Below, one piece after another: positions 1-8,234 of a stretch of DNA of 64,000 bases. Made by a program: the position numbers and the translations under genes. The DNA comes from Lacrimispora xylanisolvens (lineage in GTDB: Bacteria; Bacillota; Clostridia; Lachnospirales; Lachnospiraceae). Every line of letters begins with the position of its first letter. Positions within the stretch are counted from its first letter, which is position 1. The notes beneath the pieces were generated by a model. It was not told the DNA's origin. It did not search any database and was given only the letters and a program-made list of their open reading frames with translations. The DNA lies in contig NZ_PTJA01000009.1 of NCBI RefSeq assembly GCF_002934545.1, positions 1-64,000 on the forward strand, given 5' to 3'.

Positions 1-54
1 GCAGACCTACATTTATTTTAGCACAGGAGTAACTTATATCTAAAGATCAGCCCT

Positions 55-83
55 CCCCCTGCATAGCAGGGGGTTTATTTTTT
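55..83 (+). terminator. Rho-independent terminator, plus strand
   Basis: An 8-bp GC-rich stem (55-62 with 66-73, loop ATA) is followed by a T-rich tail at 74-83. The tail is on the plus strand, so it probably ends a gene that lies left of the window. Confidence 0.75.
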
Positions 84-92
84 ACTGTCACA

Positions 93-128
93 CAAAAAAA
101 TGAGATATGCCCATAAAGACATATCTCA
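93..128 (-). terminator. Terminator of the TPP riboswitch leader
   Basis: On the minus strand a 9-bp stem (TGAGATATG with CATATCTCA, 101-109 and 120-128) is followed by seven T residues. It lies about 20 bases downstream of the TPP aptamer, the expected place for the expression-platform terminator. This is an inference from layout. Confidence 0.8.
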
Positions 129-149
129 TGATAGTTAGTAAGAGTGGCT

Positions 150-230
150 GTCCCTACGTTGGCATTACCCAAATCAGGTTATAAGGGTCGAAGTTCTTTA
201 CTTCCTCTCAGCCGGGTCACCAGCTCCCCA
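150..230 (-). promoter_or_regulatory. TPP (thiamine pyrophosphate) riboswitch aptamer
   Basis: Read on the minus strand, this stretch carries the hallmark THI-element blocks: GGGGAGCTGG, then CTGAGAGG, ACCCTTATAACCTGAT, and GGGTAATGCCAACGTAGGGA. The family binds thiamine pyrophosphate and normally shuts off thiamine synthesis or transport genes. It has its own promoter (252-280) and terminator (93-128). No open frame starts on the minus strand in bases 1-92: the two ATGs there meet stops at once. The controlled gene must lie beyond the left edge, or be absent. Confidence 0.93.
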
Positions 231-251
231 AAACATTATTGAATTTTCTCG

Positions 252-280
252 ATTTTAACACAGGGGACAGATGCTGTCAA
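252..280 (-). promoter_or_regulatory. Promoter of the TPP riboswitch unit
   Basis: TTGACA (275-280) and TAAAAT (252-257) on the minus strand are separated by exactly 17 bases. The -35 box overlaps the stop codon of the upstream GGDEF/HD-GYP gene, so the leader is transcribed independently of it. Confidence 0.75.
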
Positions 281-2883
281 TTCAATCCCTTCATATGGTT
301 CACAAAAAAATCAACCAGCTCCGGATCAAACTGCTCTCCTGAACCCTTAATCAGCTCGCTTTTTGCATAGGAAGAAGGCAGTGCCTTCCGGTAGCTTCTG
401 TCACTTGTCATGGCGTCGTAGGCATCCGCTATGGTAATGATTCTTGCAAACAGCGGAATATCTGTCTTACTTCTTCCTTTGGGATATCCCTTCCCATCCC
501 ACCGCTCATGATGGCATAAAACAATCTCCGCTATTTCCGACATATTAGGAGAAGTGTTTAAGATACGGTATCCGATCTCTGAATGCTTTTTAACCTCCTG
601 ATATTCATCATCCGTTAAGATACCGGGTTTATTTAGCACCTCTTCCTGAATTCCGATTTTCCCAATATCATGAAGAAGACCGGCTGCCTTAATCTTATTT
701 ACATCGCTGTCAGGCAACCCCATCTGTTTTGCCATTATCTCACAGATTTCTGCCACTCTCTGGGAATGCTGCTCCTCTCTTGGATTCTTTTCATGAAGGG
801 TATTTAATATAATATCAATGGTTCTGCTTCTTCTGCTGCTGGCCTCATATAATTTATTCTGGTACATCTCATCTTCTGCCAGCTTTACCGCTTTTTGAAT
901 GGGCATCCCGGATTCCTCAATCATGTGATATCCGAACGAAACTGAGAGCTCGATTCCGTTGATGGTCTCCTTGGCACATTTTTCTTTTAATTCCCGGATA
1001 TACCGGTCTGTTTCCCCTCTTTCTGTCTTTCTTAAAATAATCGCAAACTCGTCTCCGCCTACACGGCTGATTAGTTCTCCTTTCTTTCCTGAATCCGCCA
1101 GGATTTCGGCAAACCGCTTCAGCATATAATCTCCGTATTCGTGACCGAAGGAATCGTTTACCATCTTCAGTCCATTGAGATCAGCAAAAATGACACTGAT
1201 GGGATAATTTTCTGATTGATTCAGTTCCTTTGATGCCTGGTCAAAATACCTTCTGTTGTGCAGTCCTGTTATATGATCATGATAACTGATCTCTTCAATT
1301 TCCTTAATATAATTATGGGTTTCTGTAATGTTTCTGGCAATTGCAATGGCTTTGTCATCAAACCATTTTACAATCCGCAGTTCATGATATTCTGTAATTC
1401 GTGCACTGGTCCACTCATACTCAATTTTCTGGTTTTCTCCAGTGAGAAATACCTGATCGATCAGCTCCCTGCCCTTTGCAGCAATGGATTGCGGCATTAC
1501 ATCGGTAATATTTTTACCAATAAAACGTTCCCTCTTAAAAAACAGATGATCCAGATCTCCAATACAGTCTAAAAATACCCCTTCCTGGGAAATGACAAAT
1601 ACGGTGTCAGGAATCGCTTCCATCAGGGAATGAGCGTATTTAAGGCTGTGATACATCTGGGTTTCCCGCTCTGTTAAAATCTGATTCTGCAAGATTAATT
1701 GCTTTTGGGAATCTACATTCTCTTTAAGAGAATACTCCAGCTTTTCATTGCTTTGTTTTAACTGCTGCTTCATTTCATTCAGAGATTTTCCAATTAATCC
1801 AAATTCATCTCTTCTTTTTACCAGTTCTCTGCTGACCTCCTGGTCAAAGCTGCGATCTCCTATCTCTTTTATTTCTCTTAAAATAGCTTTCACCGGATGG
1901 TCAATAATTCTGCCGGTGAGAATAAAAACGGTGAGGGACATAAACAGAAGGGAAATTCCGAATATCCATATGAACGTATCTGACAGCTGCCGTATAGGTT
2001 TATTAATGGAGCTCTCCGGTATTTCAAAGACAATTTTCCAGCCCAGATCATTCAGTGTCTTATAAAACACAGTAATCTCCTGTTTATTTTTAATATAAGA
2101 TGTTCTTCCATTGTCACTTGAAATAACTTCTGAAACAGCAGCAAGATAGGACTGATTAGGGGAATCGAATACACTGCTTTTTACTTTCACAGCAGCTTCG
2201 CTTTCTGCAGCAAGATAGGTTCCTTCCCTATTGATAATATAGGTTGTACCAGCATGGCCGGCAATGTAATCAGAGATAAATTTCTGCATGGAAGACAGTC
2301 CTACGTCCACAGTTACACAGCCCATAAATTTGCCGTTATCATCATAGACAGGCTGGGAACAGGTAATCATATAAAGATTACTGGTCTGATCATAGTACAT
2401 ATCCGTCCACACAATGTTATTTGTTTTCTTCGCAAGAGCATAGTAATCCTGGGAAAAGTAATCGTAGTCAGCGTTACTGTAATCAAATGTTGGTATGATC
2501 CGGTCGCCATCCCGGTACACATAGGGTCCCATATATTTTTGAGACTTGTCATATGCATACGGCTCATACCAGAACCCAGCCCCAAGTATAAACTGATTAT
2601 CCTGGACAATGGGCTTCAAAATATGAAAGAAATAATCGGATGAATAATCTTTGCAGCCATTTCCTGCAAACACAGCCAGAGCTCTGGATATTTCAGCCGC
2701 ATCATTCATGTTCTTTTCGATGATGTTTTTCTGTATCTCTTTCTCTGCAGATATTCGTTCACTGGTCTCATGATCAACCAGCCTTTTTGCTGTCTTTACA
2801 CTGGCATTATAGCTCAGTATGAGGATCATACATAATACGGGAATAACGATCAGAAGCATTTTCATTCGAATATGGCTAAGCAT
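277..2883 (-). CDS. Membrane sensor with GGDEF and HD-GYP domains (cyclic dinucleotide turnover)
   Basis: 868 aa. A transmembrane segment at residues 8-26, an extracellular dCache-like sensor at about 40-300, a second membrane segment at about 303-323, HAMP at about 325-380, coiled coil at about 380-410, PAS at about 415-525, GGDEF at about 535-685, and HD-GYP at about 700-868. The cyclase motif GGDEF (609-613) and the HD-GYP motifs HDIGK (738-742) and HHERWDGKGYP (791-801) are intact. The protein could therefore both make and break c-di-GMP in response to an external ligand. The RxxD inhibitory site that usually precedes GGDEF is absent. The start is supported by GAGGTGAT just upstream. It is monocistronic, between its own promoter and the riboswitch promoter. 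Ligand and net activity cannot be read from sequence. Confidence 0.93.
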   Translation of the reverse strand: MLSHIRMKMLLIVIPVLCMILILSYNASVKTAKRLVDHETSERISAEKEIQKNIIEKNMNDAAEISRALAVFAGNGCKDYSSDYFFHILKPIVQDNQFILGAGFWYEPYAYDKSQKYMGPYVYRDGDRIIPTFDYSNADYDYFSQDYYALAKKTNNIVWTDMYYDQTSNLYMITCSQPVYDDNGKFMGCVTVDVGLSSMQKFISDYIAGHAGTTYIINREGTYLAAESEAAVKVKSSVFDSPNQSYLAAVSEVISSDNGRTSYIKNKQEITVFYKTLNDLGWKIVFEIPESSINKPIRQLSDTFIWIFGISLLFMSLTVFILTGRIIDHPVKAILREIKEIGDRSFDQEVSRELVKRRDEFGLIGKSLNEMKQQLKQSNEKLEYSLKENVDSQKQLILQNQILTERETQMYHSLKYAHSLMEAIPDTVFVISQEGVFLDCIGDLDHLFFKRERFIGKNITDVMPQSIAAKGRELIDQVFLTGENQKIEYEWTSARITEYHELRIVKWFDDKAIAIARNITETHNYIKEIEEISYHDHITGLHNRRYFDQASKELNQSENYPISVIFADLNGLKMVNDSFGHEYGDYMLKRFAEILADSGKKGELISRVGGDEFAIILRKTERGETDRYIRELKEKCAKETINGIELSVSFGYHMIEESGMPIQKAVKLAEDEMYQNKLYEASSRRSRTIDIILNTLHEKNPREEQHSQRVAEICEIMAKQMGLPDSDVNKIKAAGLLHDIGKIGIQEEVLNKPGILTDDEYQEVKKHSEIGYRILNTSPNMSEIAEIVLCHHERWDGKGYPKGRSKTDIPLFARIITIADAYDAMTSDRSYRKALPSSYAKSELIKGSGEQFDPELVDFFVNHMKGLN

Positions 2884-2929
2884 ACCATCACCTCTATCAT
2901 ACGTATTCTTTCATTGGACTATTTCAAAT

Positions 2930-2959
2930 AGTTTAATTATATTATCGTCAGATTGTCAA
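2930..2959 (-). promoter_or_regulatory. Promoter of the GGDEF/HD-GYP gene
   Basis: TTGACA (2954-2959) and TAAACT (2930-2935) on the minus strand with an 18-base spacer, about 47 bases upstream of the start codon. The -10 matches consensus at 4 of 6 positions. Confidence 0.5.
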
Positions 2960-2982
2960 GCTGAATTAAAGTTGTGCGTAAT

Positions 2983-3028
2983 AAAAAAAAGTAAGACATA
3001 AATGATGATTCTTCATCTATGACTTACT
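2983..3028 (-). terminator. Terminator of the AraC remnant
   Basis: On the minus strand, AAGTAAG pairs with CTTACTT around an imperfect inner stem and is followed by eight T residues. It lies just downstream of the AraC fragment. Confidence 0.75.
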
Positions 3029-3039
3029 TCTGACAGGAA

Positions 3040-3357
3040 TCAGACTATATGCTGATTTCGATAATCCTGAGGACTGACTCCAGTCTGTATTTTAAAGAAT
3101 TTTGTGAAACTGGAGGGCTGCTCAAATCCAAGCCTGCCAGCAATCCGGTAAATTGGTTCTTTTGTTCTTAACAGCAGCTCCCGGGCAGCATCAAGTACCT
3201 GTAATTTAATGTACTCCTGGGCTGTTTTCCCCGTTTCTTTTTTTAACATATCGGAAAGATAATTGGGGGAATACCCCATAGCTGCGGCCAGCCCCTTGAC
3301 ACTGGGCATCCCATTTTGCTCAATGGCCTCCGTGTTAAAATTGCTAAGGAAAACCAT
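3040..3357 (-). pseudogene. AraC-family regulator, C-terminal DNA-binding remnant
   Basis: The open frame is 105 aa, but only the C-terminal double helix-turn-helix of an AraC/YqhC-like regulator is present, with motifs LAAAMGYSPNYLSDMLKKET and RLGFEQPSSFTKFFK. Family members are about 300 aa, so roughly 200 N-terminal residues are missing. Homology to the family appears to stop near base 3340, where the sequence passes directly into an alcohol dehydrogenase gene on the other strand. The two genes look like a former divergent pair that lost its shared promoter region and both 5' ends in one deletion. No Shine-Dalgarno precedes the apparent ATG. Confidence 0.8.
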
Positions 3358-4239
3358 GTAGATGCAATTCTGGCCATCGGAGGCGGCTCTGTGATTGATT
3401 CAGCCAAGGTAATTGCTGCAGGAGTAGTTTATGACGGTGATGTATGGGATCTATGCAACTATCAGAATTCTCCTGATGCTGCCTTAAAGATCTTTGATAT
3501 CCTCACATTGTCCGCAGCCGGAAGTGAGACGAACTGTTCCGCAGTTATTACCAATGAAGAAACCACAGAAAAATTCGGTTTTTCCAGTCCTGCTGCCTAT
3601 CCAAGCGTTTCTGTGATCAACCCGGATTTACAGTCTACCGTTACCAGTCATTATCTGGCTTATTCAGCTGTTGATATCTGTTCTCATTGCCTTGACTTAT
3701 ATTTTACAGCATCCTATATTCCGGAAATGACAGCGGATCACATTGAGAATATATTAAAAACAGTTATTCGCACCACCGATATTCTGCTGAAAAATCCGTC
3801 TGATTATGAAGCAAGAAGTGAATTTATCTGGGCAGCTTCTGTGGCATTAAACGGCAGTACCCGCATTGGTGTGGAGGGAAATCGTTTTGATACCCATTTA
3901 ATTGAGCATTCCATGTCAGCTTTATATGATATTCCTCATGGTGCAGGTCTGGCAGTTGTTCTGCCTGCATGGACCAGCTGGCATATGTCCATGAATCCAC
4001 AAAGATATGAGCGCTTTGCCCGTAATGTCTTTGGGGTACAGAGGGGGGAAGAGGGTGTGGAAGCATTCCGTAACTGGATTGTGAAGATCGATGCTCCTGT
4101 CTCCCTAAAAGAGGTTCACATTCCGGAAAATGGGATCCATCCACTTGCCGCCCATATTTTCCGTACAATCCAAATGGCAGGAATGCAGGAACTCTATCCG
4201 ATTGAAACCCTGACTGATTTATTATCCAGCATGAGATAA
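3316..4239 (+). pseudogene. Iron-containing alcohol dehydrogenase, 5'-truncated
   Basis: 307 codons remain of a group III iron alcohol dehydrogenase (YqhD/BdhA-like NAD(P)H-dependent butanol dehydrogenase, normally about 385-390 aa). The nucleotide-binding GGGSVIDSAK and the metal-ligand region (AVDICSHCLD, HLIEHSMSALYDIPHG) are intact. About 75-80 N-terminal residues, including the first beta-alpha units of the nucleotide fold, are gone. Genuine dehydrogenase sequence begins near base 3337, where it meets the AraC remnant. The apparent ATG has no convincing ribosome-binding site and the promoter is lost, so it is most likely inactive. A strong terminator follows. Confidence 0.82.
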
Positions 4240-4249
4240 TGAAATATAC

Positions 4250-4297
4250 GAAAACCGGCTTTGGGTTCTGTTCATAGAATCCAAAGCCGGTTTTCTT
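4250..4297. terminator. Bidirectional terminator
   Basis: A 14-base inverted repeat (AAAACCGGCTTTGG with CCAAAGCCGGTTTT) has A/T-rich flanks on both sides. It lies between the convergent dehydrogenase remnant and the Fe-S aldo/keto reductase gene and can serve both strands. Confidence 0.85.
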
Positions 4298-4303
4298 TGT
4301 AAT

Positions 4304-5473
4304 TTATTTATCAAATCTCATAACCTTTTTAATCAGGAACCGCAGCGGTTTGTAGGTAACCCCTTCCAGGGACTTTGCTACCTGTGTCATCTCCTCGCTG
4401 ATCTTAATATGCTGGGGACAATGGGATTCACACTTTTTACACTTTACACAAAGCGATGCATTGCGGGGTTGATTTTTAATGCTGGTCTGCATGATGTATT
4501 TGCCTTTGGAAGCTAATTTTCCCTCTATCTCCATGTCATTATAACAGGAAAAACAGGTTGGGATATCCACTCCCATAGGACACGGCATACAATAATTACA
4601 ACCGGTGCAGGGAACCTTTATGGTCTGGTCAAGAATTTCCTTAACCCGTTTAAATAAATTAAAATCCTCATCAGTAAAGGCGTTAACCTCCGTCTCGGAA
4701 GCCACTCTGATATTTTCCTTTATCATTTCCATGGAATTCATTCCAGAAAGCACAACCGTGACTTCTGGCTGATTCCAAAGCCATTTAAATGCCCACTCTG
4801 CAGGGGAACGCTTCACATGGGCATTATCCCAGATGGACTTCACCTCTTTGGGAAGATTTGTCACCAGCTTTCCGCCCCGCAGTGGTTCCATAACCATGAC
4901 TGGGAGGCCTTTACTGGAAGCATACCGGATCCCCTCTATGCCAGCCTGTTTGTTCTCATCTAAATAGTTATACTGAAGCAGACAGAATTCCCATGGATAA
5001 ATGTCTACCAGCCGGAAAAACTCATCTCTCCCTCCGTGGTAGGAAAAACCTATGTTCCTTATCTGGCCTTTTTCTTTCTTTTCTTCAATCCATTCATGAA
5101 TCCCCAGCTTTATCAGCCGGTTCCATACCGTTGTATCAGGCAGCATATGAATTAAGTAATAGTCGATATAATCGGTCTGAAGCCGTTCTAATTCAGTTAA
5201 AAAGATCCGGTCAAAGTCCTCGTATTTTTTAATGGTGTGAGGAGGCATTTTAGTAGCAATCTTCACCCGTTCCCTATATCCCTTAGAAAGCACCCTTCCT
5301 AAAACTACTTCGCTGTTTGGATAGATATATGCAGTATCAAAATAATTAACGCCATGCTCGATGGCATAAATGATCTGCTTTTCCACTTCCTTTTCATCCC
5401 TGCTAAACCTCATACAGCCAAAACCCAGGGTGGAAAGTTCGTCCTGATTTTTGGGATTGATCCGATACTTCAT
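4304..5473 (-). CDS. Aldo/keto reductase with C-terminal 4Fe-4S ferredoxin domain
   Basis: 389 aa. The N-terminal (beta/alpha)8 barrel keeps the aldo/keto reductase tetrad D46, Y51, K75 and H109. From about residue 285 there is a cysteine-rich tail with CTGCNYCMPCP and, later, CVKCKKCESHCP, as in the Clostridial ferredoxin-fused AKR subfamily. It probably reduces or oxidises a carbonyl in the cytoplasm, with the iron-sulfur clusters allowing electron exchange with a partner; the substrate is unknown. The start follows AGGAGG. It has its own promoter, so it may be only loosely tied to the sugar operon upstream. Confidence 0.9.
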   Translation of the reverse strand: MKYRINPKNQDELSTLGFGCMRFSRDEKEVEKQIIYAIEHGVNYFDTAYIYPNSEVVLGRVLSKGYRERVKIATKMPPHTIKKYEDFDRIFLTELERLQTDYIDYYLIHMLPDTTVWNRLIKLGIHEWIEEKKEKGQIRNIGFSYHGGRDEFFRLVDIYPWEFCLLQYNYLDENKQAGIEGIRYASSKGLPVMVMEPLRGGKLVTNLPKEVKSIWDNAHVKRSPAEWAFKWLWNQPEVTVVLSGMNSMEMIKENIRVASETEVNAFTDEDFNLFKRVKEILDQTIKVPCTGCNYCMPCPMGVDIPTCFSCYNDMEIEGKLASKGKYIMQTSIKNQPRNASLCVKCKKCESHCPQHIKISEEMTQVAKSLEGVTYKPLRFLIKKVMRFDK

Positions 5474-5506
5474 GCCTCATCCTCCTGAATTGGGATTTTT
5501 ATTCTT

Positions 5507-5534
5507 ATTATAATCCTTTCTGCTCTGATAGCAA
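5507..5534 (-). promoter_or_regulatory. Promoter of the Fe-S aldo/keto reductase gene
   Basis: Consensus TATAAT (5507-5512) and TTGCTA (5529-5534) on the minus strand, 16-base spacer, 34 bases upstream of the start codon. Confidence 0.6.
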
Positions 5535-5558
5535 GCAGATCCTTTCAGGAATATATAA

Positions 5559-5993
5559 TTATTTTACCACGCCTTTTTTCAGTATGATGTTGGCATACAG
5601 CTCACTTTCACCTGTCATAATCACAACGGAGGAGTGATTCTTTGTCCGGTCATAAAATTCCCACTTGTCAATTTCTTCAAAGCAGGCAGCCCCTCTCTCA
5701 TCATGTTTTGCCACAATTTCCTTATATTTATCCCAGATGGGAGTCTTAACGTCATCACCGGGAACCACTCCCATCAGCGTAACCGGATGATCCACATAGG
5801 TATCAAGGGGAAACAGCTGCAAAATTGCGTCCAGTATTTCCGGCACTCCGTGGCCATCCAGACGGATCACCTTTTTGCCGTATGTATGGCCCGGAAAGTT
5901 TCCGTCTCCTATGGTAAGCTCATCGGTATGACCCATTTCACATAAAATCTTTAATAACTCAGGGCTGATAATTGATGGAATTCCTTTTAACAT
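5559..5993 (-). CDS. RbsD/FucU-family sugar mutarotase
   Basis: 144 aa, the usual length for FucU/RbsD proteins. The N-terminal MLKGIPSIISPELLKILCEMGHTDE region carries the conserved active-site histidine (H22), and the later WEFYDRTKNHSSVV region is typical of FucU. The family interconverts anomers of free sugars entering through Rbs-type importers. It is the last gene of the importer operon, 56 bases after the binding-protein gene, with a strong hairpin between. It resembles FucU more than RbsD, but the sugar cannot be assigned. Confidence 0.88.
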   Translation of the reverse strand: MLKGIPSIISPELLKILCEMGHTDELTIGDGNFPGHTYGKKVIRLDGHGVPEILDAILQLFPLDTYVDHPVTLMGVVPGDDVKTPIWDKYKEIVAKHDERGAACFEEIDKWEFYDRTKNHSSVVIMTGESELYANIILKKGVVK

Positions 5994-6017
5994 AATATTA
6001 TTCTCCTTTTCTCAAAG

Positions 6018-6043
6018 AGCGCTCTCCTGTCAAGGAGAGCGCT
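6018..6043 (-). other. Intercistronic stem-loop after the binding-protein gene
   Basis: An 11-bp perfect stem (AGCGCTCTCCT with AGGAGAGCGCT) with a short loop and no long T run, directly 3' of the solute-binding-protein gene and before the FucU-like gene. Such hairpins commonly protect binding-protein mRNA or reduce read-through. That role is inferred. Confidence 0.6.
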
Positions 6044-6049
6044 TCATAA

Positions 6050-7195
6050 TTAATCGTATAAGTTTTGTGAAATATCACTGCTGTCCATATTGTCTTTGTT
6101 GTACCACTGGCTTCCTGTATCAACATCTGCAACGGATTCACCCTTTGCAGCTGCAACTGCCAGTTTTACGGTCTGATAACCAATTTCTACTGGAGCCTGG
6201 GTAACAGCGCCTGCCAGTTTTCCGGATTTGATTGCATCTTTAATCATAGTTCCTGAATCAAATGCAACTCCGATCACATCTTTTCCTAATCTTCCTAAAT
6301 TCTCGTCGCCGGTAATCAGACCTTCACCGGTCTTTTGGTTGGAAGCAAAGATACAAATGGTATCTTCTTTGTTTAAAATGGTCTGTGCATCGGTAGTCAT
6401 TAAGGAAGCTTCTACCTTGGAAGGAACAGCAACATCAAGTATGACATCTGCTGAGTTTCCTTTGTCTGTCTTAGAGTCGGATACAAACTTATCATTGCCG
6501 GTGATACATACGGTTTTTCCGTCTGCCTTGATTAATTCTGTTATTTTGTCAATAAATCCAAGACCACGGCTGATAATAGACTCTGAGGTTGCATCCTGGT
6601 TCAGTACACCGATTCGGACACTTTTTGATGACTTTGCAATTAAGTCTTTAATGAGCGGATAGGTGTTCTCTGCCGCAACTTCGCCTGCCTTGTAATTATC
6701 TGTAGCTGCATTGGCAACAACAGCACCCTTTGGTGCATCCGGAACACCGGAGTCAAATCCGATAATCGGTATTTTTGCATCCTGGGAAGATTTAATGCTG
6801 TCGTTAAGGGCGGAAACATCAAGAGCTGCCAGTCCGATTGCTGCCGGTTTCATCTGAACTGCATTGTTCATCATCTGAACCTGTTGTGCTATATCTGATT
6901 CAGAATCCGGTCCCTGAAATTCCAGGTGAACGCCCAGTTCCCCAGATGCCTTCTGTGCTCCCTTATAAACCGCCTGCCAGTACTGGGACTGAAAGCCCTT
7001 TGCCACCATGTAAACGGTCATATCTTCCTTGCCTTTTGCTGCTTCAGCAGCTGCCTGGGTACCTGCCTCTTTTGTTTTGCTTTCTGCCGCTGCTGTGGTT
7101 TTCACATCATTGGTAGAAGAATTGCTTGCGCAGCCGGCAGTCAGTGATGCCATCATAGCTGCTGTGATTAAAACGCCCCATACATTTTTCTTCAT
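6050..7195 (-). CDS. Sugar ABC transporter substrate-binding lipoprotein (RbsB-like)
   Basis: 381 aa from an ATG with AGGAGG 9 bases upstream. The open frame extends further upstream, but the signal peptide MKKNVWGVLITAAMM begins here. A lipobox LTAGC predicts a lipid-anchored protein. A low-complexity Ala/Thr/Lys linker follows, then a type I periplasmic-binding fold (Peripla_BP_4) with the two-lobed RbsB layout. It captures a mono- or disaccharide, or a sugar alcohol, outside the cell for the permease and ATPase encoded just upstream. Of the two sugar-binding proteins in this locus, this is the transport one. Confidence 0.92.
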   Translation of the reverse strand: MKKNVWGVLITAAMMASLTAGCASNSSTNDVKTTAAAESKTKEAGTQAAAEAAKGKEDMTVYMVAKGFQSQYWQAVYKGAQKASGELGVHLEFQGPDSESDIAQQVQMMNNAVQMKPAAIGLAALDVSALNDSIKSSQDAKIPIIGFDSGVPDAPKGAVVANAATDNYKAGEVAAENTYPLIKDLIAKSSKSVRIGVLNQDATSESIISRGLGFIDKITELIKADGKTVCITGNDKFVSDSKTDKGNSADVILDVAVPSKVEASLMTTDAQTILNKEDTICIFASNQKTGEGLITGDENLGRLGKDVIGVAFDSGTMIKDAIKSGKLAGAVTQAPVEIGYQTVKLAVAAAKGESVADVDTGSQWYNKDNMDSSDISQNLYD

Positions 7196-7247
7196 TGTTT
7201 GCTTCCTCCTGGTTTTTTTATGTAAATTCTTGCGAATTACACTGCGC

Positions 7248-8234
7248 TCAGCTCTTTCTCCTGTTACGATACACATCGGCAAATACTGCAACGATGATGA
7301 CCAGACCTGTGGCAACCTGCTGGTAGTGGGTCTGAAGTCCCACAAAGGGCAGCCCTGTCTTTAATACAGAGATAATAAATACACCAATCATGGTTCCGGC
7401 TATGGTTCCGATTCCGCCTGACATGGAAGTTCCGCCAATTACCACACCGGCTATGGCATCCATTTCAAATCCGGCTCCGCCTCCCGGCAGCAGCGTGGAA
7501 TAAATGGTGGAATAGGCTAAACCTGCAATCCCAGCAAAGGTACCGCTGATGATATAGGCAATAATTAAATATTTATCCACATTGACTCCGGATAACCGGG
7601 TTGCTTCTTTGTTGCTTCCTAGGGATAAGATATAGCGTCCTGCTTTGGTTTTGTTCATTACAACAGCCATGACAATGGCAGCTGCAATCAGGAATAAAAA
7701 TCCGGTTGGGATTAAAAGTCCGCTCTCTGTTTTAATTTTAAATATGGCGCGATACCAGCCTTCCGGATCAGAACCTGATTTCCAGGTGACTGACTGGGCT
7801 CCTGTGATAATAGAGCCGATTCCTTTTGAAAGCATCATGGTTCCAAGGGTTGCAATGAAGGGCGGAAGCCCCATTTTTGCCACCAGCAGGCCATTTACAA
7901 CACCAAAGGCAGTTCCGATTAAAATACAGATAATAATCACCAGCCATATGGGAAATCCCATATTTACGCTTAAGTATCCTGCCACCAGACCGGACATGGT
8001 AAGCACCGTTCCGATGGATAAATCGATTCCGCCGGTTGCAATTACGAAACAGATGCCGATTGCCATAAATCCAATATAATAGGAGGCATCAAAAATGTTC
8101 ACCATGGTGTTATAGGTTGCAAATCTGGGATTCATGATTCCGAATGCCAGGTAAATTACGATGAGCGCCAGCAATGCTACCAGCCTCTGGGTTCCTATCG
8201 CCTTGATTAGCGGGTTATTTTTCAGTTTTTCCAT
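7248..8234 (-). CDS. Sugar ABC transporter permease (RbsC-like)
   Basis: 328 aa, hydrophobic, with about 8-10 membrane helices, BPD_transp_2 family (RbsC/XylH/AraH type). Conserved SGGIDLSIGT-like (TGGIDLSIGTVL) and GVVIGGTSMSGGIGT motifs are visible. It forms the membrane channel for the RbsA-like ATPase, whose gene it overlaps by 20 bases (8215-8234). The start follows AGGAGGT. The binding-protein gene lies 52 bases downstream. Confidence 0.93.
   Translation of the reverse strand: MEKLKNNPLIKAIGTQRLVALLALIVIYLAFGIMNPRFATYNTMVNIFDASYYIGFMAIGICFVIATGGIDLSIGTVLTMSGLVAGYLSVNMGFPIWLVIIICILIGTAFGVVNGLLVAKMGLPPFIATLGTMMLSKGIGSIITGAQSVTWKSGSDPEGWYRAIFKIKTESGLLIPTGFLFLIAAAIVMAVVMNKTKAGRYILSLGSNKEATRLSGVNVDKYLIIAYIISGTFAGIAGLAYSTIYSTLLPGGGAGFEMDAIAGVVIGGTSMSGGIGTIAGTMIGVFIISVLKTGLPFVGLQTHYQQVATGLVIIVAVFADVYRNRRKS

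Noticed and set aside
2254-2643. Long open frame on the plus strand opposite the GGDEF/HD-GYP gene
   Set aside because: It has no ribosome-binding site or family resemblance and mirrors the codon pattern of a well-supported minus-strand protein.
7196-7345. Fifty-codon upstream extension of the RbsB-like lipoprotein
   Set aside because: The extension lies inside the permease gene and lacks protein character; the AGGAGG and signal peptide fix the start at 7195.
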